Source: Pseudomonas karstica (lineage in GTDB: Bacteria; Pseudomonadota; Gammaproteobacteria; Pseudomonadales; Pseudomonadaceae). From it: a stretch of DNA of 64,000 bases. Under the pieces are notes generated by a model. The model searched no databases, was not told the origin of the DNA, and worked only from the letters and a program-made list of their open reading frames with translations. The stretch lies in the NCBI RefSeq assembly GCF_009707515.1, contig NZ_WLYI01000031.1, positions 1 to 64,000 on the forward strand, written 5' to 3'. How positions within the stretch are numbered: the first letter of the stretch is position 1; each line of letters begins with the position of its first letter. Position numbers and translations under genes: made by a program. This document shows positions 51,647-60,448 of the stretch, piece after piece.

Positions 51647-52858
51647 ATGAGCTTTTCTCTTCCTGCGACACCTGCGCACAAGCCGGTCGCGCCACTGCTG
51701 GCGTTTGTCTTCCTGCTGTTTGGCGCCGTGTTCCTGCAAAACAGCGTCGGCTCGCGCCAAGTGCTGTTGCTGGTGGTCGGCGCGGCGCTGGGGTTGACGC
51801 TTTATCACGCAGCCTTCGGTTTTACCTCGGCCTGGCGGGTGTTCATCAATGATCGGCGTGGCGCGGGTTTGCGTGCGCAAATGGTGATGCTGGCGGTGGC
51901 GGTGGTGCTGTTCTTCCCCGCGCTGGGCGCGGGCACTTTGTTCGGTCAGCCAGTGGTCGGGCTAGTGGCGCCGGCCGGGGTTTCGGTGGTGTTCGGTGCG
52001 TTCATTTTCGGCATCGGCATGCAGTTGGGCGGCGGATGTGCGTCAGGTACCTTGTTCACCGTGGGCGGCGGTAATGCACGCATGCTGGTGACCTTGTTGT
52101 TCTTTATCTGCGGTTCGTTGATCGCCACTCACCATGTTGACTGGTGGTTTTCGCTGCCCTCGTTCCCGGCGACTTCCATCGTCAAAAGCTTCGGCGTGGT
52201 TCCGGCATTGCTCGTGAGCCTGGCCGTGTTCGCAATCATTGCGGCTGTGACCGTACGCCTGGAAAAACGTCGTCATGGACAGCTTGAAGAGGGCGTGACC
52301 AGCGAACACCAAGGGCTGCGCCGCTTCTTGCGCGGGCCGTGGCCATTGGTATGGGGCGCGATTGGATTGGCCTTGCTCAACTACGCCACCCTGGCGCTGG
52401 CCGGACGGCCGTGGGGTATTACTTCGGCGTTCGCGCTGTGGGGCGCCAAGGTTGCCAGCGGGTTGGGCGTCGATGTCGGCAGTTGGGTGTTCTGGCAGAT
52501 CCCGGGCAATGCCAAGGCCCTGGTTGCGCCGGTGTGGGAAGACGTCACCAGCGTCATGGACATCGGCATCATCTTTGGTGCGCTGTTGGCCGCAGGCCTG
52601 GCCGGGCGTTTCGCACCCAACCTGAAAATCCCGGCCCGCTCGCTGTTCGCGGCGGTGATCGGTGGTCTGCTGCTCGGTTATGGCTCGCGTCTGGCGTACG
52701 GCTGCAACATCGGCGCCTACTTCAGTGGCATCGCCTCGGGCAGCCTGCATGGCTGGCTGTGGCTGGTGGCTGCGTTTATCGGTAATAGCGTGGGCGTGCG
52801 TCTGCGGCCGTTCTTCTTTGCGGGCGAGCGTACGAAGGTGGCGTTGAGCGGTTGCTGA
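51647..52858 (+). CDS. YeeE/YedE-family inner-membrane transporter
   Basis: 403 residues, about 9-10 membrane segments in two related halves. Each half has the Cys-containing motif of the family: GMQLGGGCASGTLFTVGGG in the first and GYGSRLAYGCNIGAYFSG in the second, as in thiosulfate transporters TsuA/YeeE. These conserved Cys suggest thiosulfate or another sulfur compound, including possibly selenium species. No TusA-like partner gene is visible. Twin palindromes lie upstream and a terminator follows. Confidence 0.88.
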   Translation: MSFSLPATPAHKPVAPLLAFVFLLFGAVFLQNSVGSRQVLLLVVGAALGLTLYHAAFGFTSAWRVFINDRRGAGLRAQMVMLAVAVVLFFPALGAGTLFGQPVVGLVAPAGVSVVFGAFIFGIGMQLGGGCASGTLFTVGGGNARMLVTLLFFICGSLIATHHVDWWFSLPSFPATSIVKSFGVVPALLVSLAVFAIIAAVTVRLEKRRHGQLEEGVTSEHQGLRRFLRGPWPLVWGAIGLALLNYATLALAGRPWGITSAFALWGAKVASGLGVDVGSWVFWQIPGNAKALVAPVWEDVTSVMDIGIIFGALLAAGLAGRFAPNLKIPARSLFAAVIGGLLLGYGSRLAYGCNIGAYFSGIASGSLHGWLWLVAAFIGNSVGVRLRPFFFAGERTKVALSGC

Positions 52859-52958
52859 GAGCTGGTGTGTGCCTGGGTTGACGCCTCGTTAGCTTTCACG
52901 GGGCCCCGTAGGTTCTGTGGCGAGCAGCCCGGTGCCGTCTCGCTCACTATGGTTTTCA

Positions 52959-52982
52959 AGGCGCCGAACAGGCGCCTTTTTT
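52959..52982 (+). terminator. Terminator after the YeeE/YedE gene
   Basis: AGGCGCC (52959-52965), loop GAACA, GGCGCCT (52971-52977) and a T run. Confidence 0.92.
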
Positions 52983-53025
52983 CATCACTTTGGCGGCATA
53001 GAGGCTTTAGCGACCTGTGGCTTTG

Positions 53026-53922
53026 TCAGCTACCCCTGATGGCTCTGGTTTCGCCAAGGATCCTCGCAGTGTCCCGCGCAGGAGGCAGGCCAAATACCCG
53101 CGCATAGTCCCGGGTGAACTGCGTAGCACTTTCGTAGCCCACCTCGAAGGCGGCCGCAGTGACGCTTCTGGCGCTGGCCACCATGAGCGTTCGGGCCTGA
53201 AGCAAACGAACCCGCTTTTGATACTGCAATGGGCTTAGGGTGGTGACTGCCTTGAAGTGGCGGTGAAAGGCCGAGACGCTCATGGCCGCTTTCTGCGCGA
53301 GGCTCTCTACCCTGATCGGCTCGGCAAAATCACGGCGGATCCATTGAATCGCCAGGCTCACTCGCGCCATGGCGGTATCAGGCGCCGCAATCTCCCGCAG
53401 CATCCAGCCATGTGGGCCTTGCAGCACGCGGAACAGAATCTCGCGCTCGTAGACGGGAGCCAGAGCCGCAATGGCGTCAGGCTTGTCCATCAGCCGCAAC
53501 ATGCGGACCCAGGCGTCCATCAGTTCTGGAGTGACAGCCGCCACGGAAAACCCGGGATCGTTTTCATACCGCTCCCTCGGTTTTGGAAGGTCTGCCAGCA
53601 GTGTGGACAACACCGTTGGGTCGAGCGTCAGGCTGACCGCCAGGTAAGGCTCGCCTGACGCAGCTGGGTGCACGGTGCCTACCGCCGGCAACTCGATGGA
53701 CATGACGAAATACGTCGCGGGGTCATACCGCAGCGTGCGGTCGCCGACGGTCATGGTTTTGCTGCCTTGCAGGATCAGGTTGATCATCGGGTCATAGACC
53801 GCAGCCAGCATGTGCTCGGGAATCTTGCCCTGGACCATGGCGACCCGCGGGATGCCTGTCTCGGTGCGGCGGTTCTCGGCCTTGGAGGCCAAGGACCGCA
53901 GTTCATTCAGTTGATTGTTCAT
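53026..53922 (-). CDS. AraC-family regulator, YqhC-like (paralogue 1)
   Basis: 298 residues. An N-terminal AraC_N sensor domain (10-170: TGIPRVAMVQGKIPEHMLAAVYDPMINLILQG, then PYLAVSLTLDPTVLSTLL) and a C-terminal double helix-turn-helix (about 195-290: MSVSAFHRHFKAVTTLSPLQYQKRVRLLQAR, then AAFEVGYESATQFTRDYARVFG). YqhC-type proteins sense aldehydes. Divergent from a short-chain dehydrogenase. It is clearly related to the protein at 56220-57125 over its full length. Confidence 0.9.
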   Translation of the reverse strand: MNNQLNELRSLASKAENRRTETGIPRVAMVQGKIPEHMLAAVYDPMINLILQGSKTMTVGDRTLRYDPATYFVMSIELPAVGTVHPAASGEPYLAVSLTLDPTVLSTLLADLPKPRERYENDPGFSVAAVTPELMDAWVRMLRLMDKPDAIAALAPVYEREILFRVLQGPHGWMLREIAAPDTAMARVSLAIQWIRRDFAEPIRVESLAQKAAMSVSAFHRHFKAVTTLSPLQYQKRVRLLQARTLMVASARSVTAAAFEVGYESATQFTRDYARVFGLPPARDTARILGETRAIRGS

Positions 53923-53953
53923 GAAGCGGATGTTTAGCGCAGGCGGATACGCT

Positions 53954-53981
53954 GCGCAAGTAAAAAGCAGAAACAGGCAAG
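53954..53981. promoter_or_regulatory. Paired GCAAG operator of AraC paralogue 1
   Basis: GCGCAAG (53954-53960) and AGGCAAG (53975-53981), 32 bases before the start codon of the regulator. The same pair occurs at the same distance before paralogue 2 (57156-57184). A third GCAAG lies at 54016-54020, nearer the SDR gene. Confidence 0.6.
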
Positions 53982-54060
53982 TCTTGAGTAGGAACGGCTG
54001 AGCCCACGGTGAGGGGCAAGTTTACTGTGATGGCTCATTTGGTCGACAGTGGAGCAGGAC

Positions 54061-54804
54061 ATGGGCGTTGTCGTTATTACTGGAGGCAGCCGGGGAATCG
54101 GCGCCAGTGCAGCTAAACAGGTTGCCCTGCGGGGCCTGGGGGTGATCCTTACCTACAACACTAATCCCGAGGCGGCGGATACGGTCGTGCGGTGTATCGA
54201 GCAGGCAGGTGGCAAGGCTGTTGCGCTCAAGCTTGATGTCGCTGATGTGGGTAGCTTCGGGGGCTTTTGTGAGTCAGTAGTCCATGTATTGCGGGAAACC
54301 TGGAACCTGAACGCCCTCAGTGGCCTGGTCAACAACGCGGGCTATGGGCTGTTCAACCCTTTGCCATCGATCAGCGAAGCGCAGTTCGATGGCCTGTTCA
54401 ATGTTCATCTCAAGGGGCCATTCTTTTTGACCCAGGCCTTGCTGCCGTTGCTGGAAGAGAACGCCAGCATCGTCAACCTGACCAGCGCCACGGTCCGCGT
54501 GGCCACTGCGGGCGTCGCTCCTTATGCGGCCTTCAAGGGTGGCCTGGAGGTGCTCACCCGCTACATGGCCAAGGAATTTGGTGACCGGCGTATAAGGGCC
54601 AACGCGGTTTCGCCCGGTGCGATTCGTACTGAACTGGGCGGTGGGCTGAACGATGAATTCGAGACGCTGCTGGCGGCGCAAACAGCGCTTGGCAGGGTCG
54701 GCGAACCGCAAGACGTCGCGCGCGTCATTGCCATGCTGTTGTGCGAAGAAGGCGCCTGGATCAATGCCCAGACAATCGAGGTCGCGGGCGGCTACAACAT
54801 CTGA
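54061..54804 (+). CDS. Short-chain dehydrogenase/reductase
   Basis: 247 residues from ATG 54061 with GGAG upstream; GTG 54049 is an alternative. Classical SDR: TGGSRGIGASAA (cofactor), NNAG at the usual place, catalytic Ser in VNLTSATV and Tyr-Lys in YAAFKGG (YxxxK), then PGAIRTELGG. NADPH is likely from the Arg/Lys pattern near the front. First gene of a three-gene operon, divergent from AraC paralogue 1. Substrate unknown. Confidence 0.88.
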   Translation: MGVVVITGGSRGIGASAAKQVALRGLGVILTYNTNPEAADTVVRCIEQAGGKAVALKLDVADVGSFGGFCESVVHVLRETWNLNALSGLVNNAGYGLFNPLPSISEAQFDGLFNVHLKGPFFLTQALLPLLEENASIVNLTSATVRVATAGVAPYAAFKGGLEVLTRYMAKEFGDRRIRANAVSPGAIRTELGGGLNDEFETLLAAQTALGRVGEPQDVARVIAMLLCEEGAWINAQTIEVAGGYNI

Positions 54805-54818
54805 ACGAGGGTTTTGGC

Positions 54819-55220
54819 ATGCTGGATCATATTTTTCTGTCGGTGAGTGACATTGAACGCTCCATCCGTTTCTACGAGGCAGCCCTGGTACCGCTTGGGA
54901 TCACCGCACGCCTGGACTACGACGGCAAGGACGGTCCGCCGGGCCATCCAGACCTCAAGGGCTTCGGTGCCAATGGCCGGATGTTCTTCTGGCTGCGGGA
55001 GGGCATCGTGCAAGGGCAGGCCGTGCACGTTGGTTTTGTGGCGAGCAGCAAGGCTGAGGTCGACGCAGCCTATGCTGGCGCCATTGCTCAGGGTGCTGTC
55101 GACAATGGCGCACCGGGTGCCCGGCTGCACTACGACCCGAATTACTATGCTGCCAATGTCCTGGACCCTGACGGCTACAGTCTTGAATTTGTCTACAAGA
55201 ACTGGCAGCACGCCCAATGA
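54819..55220 (+). CDS. VOC-family protein
   Basis: 133 residues from ATG 54819 with ACGAGG upstream. MLDHIFLSVSDIERSIRFYEAALVPLG at the start and NVLDPDGYSLEFVYKN at the end give the glyoxalase-like metal site (His3 and the late Glu). A His also lies in VHVGFVASSKAEV. Its place in a dehydrogenase operon suggests handling of reactive carbonyls, without proof. The stop overlaps the next gene by 4 bases. Confidence 0.85.
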   Translation: MLDHIFLSVSDIERSIRFYEAALVPLGITARLDYDGKDGPPGHPDLKGFGANGRMFFWLREGIVQGQAVHVGFVASSKAEVDAAYAGAIAQGAVDNGAPGARLHYDPNYYAANVLDPDGYSLEFVYKNWQHAQ

Positions 55221-56194
55221 AAAAACTGATGATTTACGGAGCTACGGGCTACACCGGCCGCATGGCTGCGGAGTGGGCGAAAGCCTCGGGGCTGGATTTC
55301 GAAATAGCCGGGCGTAATCAGCAGAGGCTCGCGGTACTGGCTGAGCAACTGGGCGTTCCATTTCGAGTCTTTGAGGCCGGCCCAGAGGCGGAAAAGTTCT
55401 TGAAGGGCTTCAATGTGCTGCTCAACTTCGCCGGACCATTTGTGAAAACTGCGGACCCGTTGATGTGCGCCTGCATTAACGTCGGGGTCGACTACCTGGA
55501 TATTACGGCCGAGATCAATATTTACCGGTTGGCTGAGCGATTGGGTGTTGAAGCAGCCAAGGCGGGCGTGATGCTTTTGCCAGGCGTGGGCTGGGACGTC
55601 GTGCCCACCGATTGCCTGGCTGTGCATGTTGCCCAGCGGGTAGAGCGGCCTCAGGCACTGAGCATCGCGCTTCAGGTTCCAGGGTCCATGTCGCGTGGTT
55701 CGGCGATAAGCGTCAGCGAAATCATCGGAGCCGGTTTGCTCGCCAGGGTTGATGGCGAACTCGTCGCAACACCGAATGCGCAGCCGCAACACTTTGATTT
55801 TGGCGACGGACCGGTGCTCTGCGTACCACTGTCTTTCGGTGACTTGGTGACTGCCTGGCATTCGACCGGCATACCCAACATTGCGATGTTCGTGCATATC
55901 GCTGGCGATGCGTTTGCGCAGGGGGATCTGTCCCAACTGCCTGATGGCCCCACTTCTGAGGAACGGGATGCTCATCGGGCTCGGGCAGTGGCTGAAGTCA
56001 CAGGGGCGGACGGTACAGTCGCACGCTCCGTGATTGAAACTGTGAACGGCTATTCCTATACGCCACTGGCTGCTATTGAAGCTGCGCGCCGTATATTGAA
56101 CGGCGAACGGCGGCCGGGTTTTGAAACCCCCGCGCGGCTCTTCGGTGGTGGGTTGGCCGAGAGTATTGCGGGAACGACGATCACTGATCTTTGA
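55217..56194 (+). CDS. Saccharopine-dehydrogenase-like NAD(P)-dependent reductase
   Basis: 325 residues. Rossmann domain MIYGATGYTGRMAAEWAKASGL, then LLNFAGPFVKTADPLMCACINVGVDYLDITAE typical of this family (related to trans-acting enoyl reductases and saccharopine reductase). It overlaps the VOC gene by 4 bases. The three genes SDR-VOC-reductase form one transcription unit; the shared substrate is not known. Confidence 0.85.
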   Translation: MKKLMIYGATGYTGRMAAEWAKASGLDFEIAGRNQQRLAVLAEQLGVPFRVFEAGPEAEKFLKGFNVLLNFAGPFVKTADPLMCACINVGVDYLDITAEINIYRLAERLGVEAAKAGVMLLPGVGWDVVPTDCLAVHVAQRVERPQALSIALQVPGSMSRGSAISVSEIIGAGLLARVDGELVATPNAQPQHFDFGDGPVLCVPLSFGDLVTAWHSTGIPNIAMFVHIAGDAFAQGDLSQLPDGPTSEERDAHRARAVAEVTGADGTVARSVIETVNGYSYTPLAAIEAARRILNGERRPGFETPARLFGGGLAESIAGTTITDL

Positions 56195-56219
56195 GTTCGA
56201 CGGTCCTGCTCAGCAGTGC

Positions 56220-57125
56220 TCAGGAAGTTGCCGTACGCTTCCTGGCACTGTTCTGTGCGGCAGGCGGCGACCTGAATCTCGCGGCATCCCGCACGGGTGG
56301 CAGCCCAAACAGACGAGCGTACTCCCGACTGAATTGCGAGGCGCTTTCATAACCGACGTTATAGGCGATTGAGGTTGCATCCAGCGTATCGAACAGCAGC
56401 AGCCAGCGGGCCCTCAGCAGGCGCAAACGCTTCTGATACTGAATGGGCGTCATGGCGGTGACCGATTTGAAATGCCGGTAGAAAGCCGCAACGCTCATAT
56501 CGCTCATCACCGCGAGGGGCTCAACGCGAAAGGGCTCGGTGTAGTGCTCACGAATCCACTGGGTAGCACGGCGAATCTGTGCCAGTCGACTGTCTGGGCG
56601 AGCCACCTCACGAAGAATACCCCCAAGTGGCCCCTGCAAGGCGCGGAACAGGATTTCACGCTCGATCATGGGCGCCAGCACCGCAGCTTCGCGCGGTTGG
56701 TCCATGAGCCGCATCATGCGTAGCCAGGCATCAATCATTTCAGCGGGCGCCGGCACAGCATCAAAGCATGCACTGCTGGCCTTGCCTGACACGCTCCCAT
56801 CGTCCACCAGCAGTGCAGAGATCACAGCGGGGTCCAGGGTGAGGCTGATCGCGAGATAAGGCTGATCCGGCGCGATGCTGTGAATCTGCCCCGTCGCCGG
56901 TACATCGACAGGAACCAGGAAATAGCTTCCGGCAGCGTACTGAGAAACCTCGTCACCTATCGATAGGGTCTTTTGGCCCTGAAGCACCAGGTGCAGCATC
57001 GGCTGATATACCTGGTCCGCACACGCCTCAGCCCGGACCATCGCCACACGAGGCAAGCCGGTATCCGTCCACTTGTTTTGTGCGCGCATCACGATGCTGC
57101 GCAGTTCGGTCATTGCTTTTTCCAT
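56220..57125 (-). CDS. AraC-family regulator, YqhC-like (paralogue 2)
   Basis: 301 residues with start ATG 57125, chosen because it aligns to the start of paralogue 1 and places the operator at the same distance; ATG 57137 and 57113 are alternatives. Sensor domain (TGLPRVAMVRAEACADQVYQPMLHLVLQG, PYLAISLTLDPAVISALL) and double helix-turn-helix (MSVAAFYRHFKSVTAMTPIQYQKRLRLLRAR, YNVGYESASQFSREYARLFG). Divergent from the second SDR gene. Confidence 0.9.
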   Translation of the reverse strand: MEKAMTELRSIVMRAQNKWTDTGLPRVAMVRAEACADQVYQPMLHLVLQGQKTLSIGDEVSQYAAGSYFLVPVDVPATGQIHSIAPDQPYLAISLTLDPAVISALLVDDGSVSGKASSACFDAVPAPAEMIDAWLRMMRLMDQPREAAVLAPMIEREILFRALQGPLGGILREVARPDSRLAQIRRATQWIREHYTEPFRVEPLAVMSDMSVAAFYRHFKSVTAMTPIQYQKRLRLLRARWLLLFDTLDATSIAYNVGYESASQFSREYARLFGLPPVRDAARFRSPPAAQNSARKRTATS

Positions 57126-57155
57126 GTTCCTGAACATGGGCTAGATCCCCGGGCA

Positions 57156-57184
57156 GCGCAAGCTGTCTGAGAAGAATAGGCAAG
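57156..57184. promoter_or_regulatory. Paired GCAAG operator of AraC paralogue 2
   Basis: GCGCAAG (57156-57162) and AGGCAAG (57178-57184), 31 bases upstream of the regulator start; GAG follows 4 bases later as in the copy at 53954-53981. Confidence 0.6.
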
Positions 57185-57324
57185 GATGAGCGAATAACTG
57201 GCAAACGTCGGCCCCCTGTGTTGGCGCAATACTGGTGGCCGGTGGTTGGTTGCACTGCGGGTTTCACGCAGCGCCAGCGACGAATCTTCACTGGGATATC
57301 ACTCAACTTCAAGAAGGTCAGTTA

Positions 57325-58074
57325 ATGAAACTCGAAGGGAAAATAGCGGTTGTTACAGGCTCCTCCAAAGGTATCGGCGCAGGGATCGCCAAGGCCCTGG
57401 GCGCGCAGGGCGCAACCGTCATCGTCAATTATGCCTCCAGCCAACGCGATGCGGATGCGGTGGTTGCGCAGATCATCGAGAACGGCGGCACAGCCTTCGC
57501 GGTACAGGCTGACATGAGCCTGGCGGCGGATGTCGTGCGCTTGTTTGAAACGGTGAAGGCGAAATACGGGACCCTGGATGTGCTCGTCAACAATGCCGGT
57601 GTCGCGGTATTTGAAATGATCGACGACCTGACGGAAGAAGCCTTCCACAAGCAATTCAACCTGAACGTACTGGGCTACCTGTTGGCAGTGCGAGAGGCCG
57701 TCAAACTGCTTGGCCCCAAGGGCAGCGTGATCAATATCAGCTCCATTCTCAGCACCGATCCCTACCTGGCTTCAAGTGTGTACTCCGCCACCAAGGGCGC
57801 TGTCGACACCTTGACCCTTGCCTTGGCCAGAGAGTTGGGGCCGCGTGGGGTCAGGGTCAATTCCATCCTGCCTGGGCATACCAATACACCGGCTACTGAC
57901 GGGAATTTTGCCGGTGAACTGGGTGAAAAGCTCCTTGCTGGAACACCGCTAGGGCGTTTTGGAGAGCCCGAAGACATAGCGCCATTGGCCGTTTTCCTGG
58001 CGTCCGAGGATTCGCACTGGGTAACAGGCGAGTCCATCAGGGCTTCTGGTGGTGTTCGCGGTGTGGGTTACTGA
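57325..58074 (+). CDS. Short-chain dehydrogenase/reductase
   Basis: 249 residues from ATG 57325 with AAGAAGG upstream. TGSSKGIGAGIAKALG, NNAGVAVFEM, catalytic Ser in NISSIL, Tyr-Lys in YSATKGA, PGHTNTPATDG and SEDSHWVTGESIRASGG are all typical of classical SDR enzymes of the FabG-like type. Divergent from AraC paralogue 2 and probably controlled by it. An MFS exporter gene follows. Confidence 0.88.
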   Translation: MKLEGKIAVVTGSSKGIGAGIAKALGAQGATVIVNYASSQRDADAVVAQIIENGGTAFAVQADMSLAADVVRLFETVKAKYGTLDVLVNNAGVAVFEMIDDLTEEAFHKQFNLNVLGYLLAVREAVKLLGPKGSVINISSILSTDPYLASSVYSATKGAVDTLTLALARELGPRGVRVNSILPGHTNTPATDGNFAGELGEKLLAGTPLGRFGEPEDIAPLAVFLASEDSHWVTGESIRASGGVRGVGY

Positions 58075-58090
58075 CAGCGCAGATTTAAGC

Positions 58091-58118
58091 TGCAGGCGCA
58101 CGCAGACGTGCGCCTGCA
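58091..58118. terminator. Perfect 12-bp hairpin between SDR and MFS genes
   Basis: TGCAGGCGCACG (58091-58102), CAGA, CGTGCGCCTGCA (58107-58118). The right arm ends inside a possible ATG (58118). No T run, so attenuation or mRNA stabilisation is as likely as termination. Confidence 0.7.
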
Positions 58119-58138
58119 TGGTCCTTGGAACTCAGTTT

Positions 58139-59332
58139 ATGACGCAGCAATTAGTTGGCGTAGATTCATCCGCTGGTGCGGCCGCGCTTTCGGCTCCTGC
58201 GCCCTGGAGCGCAGTTGCCGCCATTGGGGTAGGGGCGTTCGCTCTGGTGACGGCGGAGTTCTTGCCAGTAGGCCTCTTGCCTCAAATCGCCAATGACTTG
58301 GCGATCAGTGAAGGCCGTGCGGGTCTGGTGATTACCATCCCCGGTATCGTGGCGGCCTGTTCAGCGTTCTTGACCATCAGCCTGGCCCGAACATTTGATC
58401 GACGACACGTACTATGGGTGCTGCTTGGCCTCTTGGTCGTTTCCAATGTTCTGGTTGCGACCGCCAATGAGCTCTACGTTCTTTTACTGGGCCGTATTTT
58501 GCTCGGTATCGCGGTAGGGGGGTTCTGGACCATCGGCGTATCCCTTGGCCCCAGGCTGCGACCCGACGCGGTGGGAAGAGCAACCTCCATCGTTTTTTCA
58601 GGGGTGACCCTGGGCACGGTGGTTGGTGTTCCCGCAGGGACGTTGCTTGGGGGGGCATTCGGTTGGCGGGTCGCCTTTGCTGTATCCGCTGTTTTAGGCG
58701 CCATGGTGGTTATTGCATTGATGTTGCTGCTTCCAAGCATCCGCCCGGAGCGCTATTCGGGCGTATCGCAGTTGCCGCCTGTACTGCGTTTACCCAAGGT
58801 ACAAGTGGGCCTGGTGGCCGTTGTATTCATATTCACGGGTCAGTTCGCGGCTTACACGTATGTCACACCCTATCTGAACCAGATCAGTGGGATCGAATCC
58901 GGGCAGTTGAGTCTTTTCTTGTTGGGATACGGCGTGGCAGGGATATTCGGCAATGTACTGTGCGGCTGGTGTGTCGAGCGTGATGTGCGGCAAGCGGTAT
59001 TGAGCACATCGCTGCTGCTGGGCTGTTCGATGCTACTGCTGGTCTCTATGGGCCAATATCCTTTGGTGGCGGGAGCCGCGATGGTGGCCTGGGGGTTGGG
59101 CTTCGGGATGTTACCCATCGCCATTCAGAGTTGGATCTTCAGCGCTGCGCCCGATCGTCTGGAAACTGCGGCGGCACTGTTCGTTTCTACTGGTCAGTTG
59201 ACCATGGGGGCCGGAGCTTTAGTTGGAGGGCTGGCTATCGATCGCTACGGTGTCGTGAGCCCGATATGGTTCGGGGCTGTTGGCGCGTTGGGGGGCGCAC
59301 TGTGGATCTGGGCACGCTTCCCGCAAAAGTAG
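58139..59332 (+). CDS. MFS efflux transporter of the DHA1/sugar-efflux type
   Basis: 397 residues from ATG 58139 (58118 is another option), 12 membrane segments. AAIGVGAFALVTAEFLPVGLLPQIANDL and the loop motif DRRHVLWVLLGLLVVSN-GRILLGIAVGGFW are typical of AraJ/SotB-like exporters of drugs or sugars. Lies 64 bases after the SDR gene and is likely co-transcribed, so it may export a toxic product or inducer of that enzyme. Confidence 0.85.
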   Translation: MTQQLVGVDSSAGAAALSAPAPWSAVAAIGVGAFALVTAEFLPVGLLPQIANDLAISEGRAGLVITIPGIVAACSAFLTISLARTFDRRHVLWVLLGLLVVSNVLVATANELYVLLLGRILLGIAVGGFWTIGVSLGPRLRPDAVGRATSIVFSGVTLGTVVGVPAGTLLGGAFGWRVAFAVSAVLGAMVVIALMLLLPSIRPERYSGVSQLPPVLRLPKVQVGLVAVVFIFTGQFAAYTYVTPYLNQISGIESGQLSLFLLGYGVAGIFGNVLCGWCVERDVRQAVLSTSLLLGCSMLLLVSMGQYPLVAGAAMVAWGLGFGMLPIAIQSWIFSAAPDRLETAAALFVSTGQLTMGAGALVGGLAIDRYGVVSPIWFGAVGALGGALWIWARFPQK

Positions 59333-59374
59333 ACCGGATAGTGTGATCCTGACCATGTTTCTCGAGCATGAGAC

Positions 59375-59404
59375 CCGCACGCCCCCTTAAGGGAGCACGT
59401 GCGG
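59375..59404. terminator. Hairpin between convergent MFS and LysR genes
   Basis: CCGCACG (59375-59381) and CGTGCGG (59398-59404) enclose the palindrome CCCTTAAGGG (59384-59393). The right part overlaps the last codons of the LysR gene. Confidence 0.5.
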
Positions 59405-60298
59405 ATGTGCTGCGAAATGCTCCACCAGCCAATCAACGAATGCGCGTACGCGCACGCTAAGATGCCGGTTGGGCATGTACACCACTGACAGGGTATTGGT
59501 ACGTGCGGACCAGTCTTCCAGTACAGGGGTCAGGACGCCGGAATCTACATGCGCCTGAACCATGAAGCGCAGAGTGTGGATCACACCCAGGCCGGCCAGT
59601 CCCGCCGCGAGATAGCCATTGCTATCGTTGACGGCCACGACATGGTTTCCTTGCACTGATACTTGTTCGTCGCCACGGATAAATTCAATTCGATTGTGCT
59701 TTCCCGACGTAGGAAAGAAATACCGGACCACGCAGTGGTCATCCTCCAATTGCGCGGGATGGGACAGCAATGGGTGAGTCGCAAGGTAGGCAGGGGTCGC
59801 GCACGTGATGAAATCAAGGCTGCCCAGGCGACGGGCAATCAATGACGAGTCTTGCAGGTCGCCGCCACGTATCACGCAGTCAATACTTTCGCTGGCCAGG
59901 TCTGCGGTTCGGTCGCTGGCGCCTATCTCGATCTGGATGTTGGGGTAGCGACGATTGAATTCGGGCAATGCCGGGATCACCAGATGCGTCGCGATGGTGG
60001 TACCCATGTCCACACGGATCGTACCGCGTGGATTGGAGTGCGCCACGGCCATCTCTGATTCGACTTCCAGCCATTGATCGAGCACCCGGCTCATTCGTTC
60101 GTAATAGACGCTGCCTTCACCGGTAAGCGCGACGCGCCGGGTGGTTCGGTTGAGCAGCTTGACGCGCAAATGCGCCTCCAGCGCTTGCATCAATTTAGTC
60201 ACGGCATTGGGGTGCAGGTCCAGTTGTGCGGCCGCCTTGACGAAGCTCCCAGTCTCGACGATGCGGTTGAACGCTTGTACCGCCAGGAAGTAATCCAT
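59387..60298 (-). CDS. LysR-family regulator divergent from an SDR gene
   Basis: 303 residues. Winged helix MDYFLAVQAFNRIVETGSFVKAAAQLDLHPNAVTKLMQALEAHL; effector domain with GASDRTADLASESIDCVIRGG and FITCATPAYLATHP, typical of the large LysR group that controls neighbouring oxidoreductases. Divergent from the third SDR gene with a 150-base gap containing a small palindrome. Confidence 0.88.
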   Translation of the reverse strand: MDYFLAVQAFNRIVETGSFVKAAAQLDLHPNAVTKLMQALEAHLRVKLLNRTTRRVALTGEGSVYYERMSRVLDQWLEVESEMAVAHSNPRGTIRVDMGTTIATHLVIPALPEFNRRYPNIQIEIGASDRTADLASESIDCVIRGGDLQDSSLIARRLGSLDFITCATPAYLATHPLLSHPAQLEDDHCVVRYFFPTSGKHNRIEFIRGDEQVSVQGNHVVAVNDSNGYLAAGLAGLGVIHTLRFMVQAHVDSGVLTPVLEDWSARTNTLSVVYMPNRHLSVRVRAFVDWLVEHFAAHPHVLP

Positions 60299-60321
60299 GG
60301 ACGCCTCACGAAAAAGATCAT

Positions 60322-60340
60322 TATCACTGCTGGGATGATA
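60322..60340. promoter_or_regulatory. LysR-type T-N11-A palindrome
   Basis: TATCA (60322-60326) and TGATA (60336-60340) flank 9 bases, 24 bases upstream of the LysR gene. Fits the usual LysR box but short palindromes of this sort arise by chance. Confidence 0.35.
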
Positions 60341-60448
60341 CAGGATACCGGTTATGGCTGTTTATCACGATTTGACTGGGGCCTATTGTGATTGCTCTGT
60401 TTGCAACTCGCAGACTTAACCACCCCCAGTCTCTATCAAGGAAACCCC

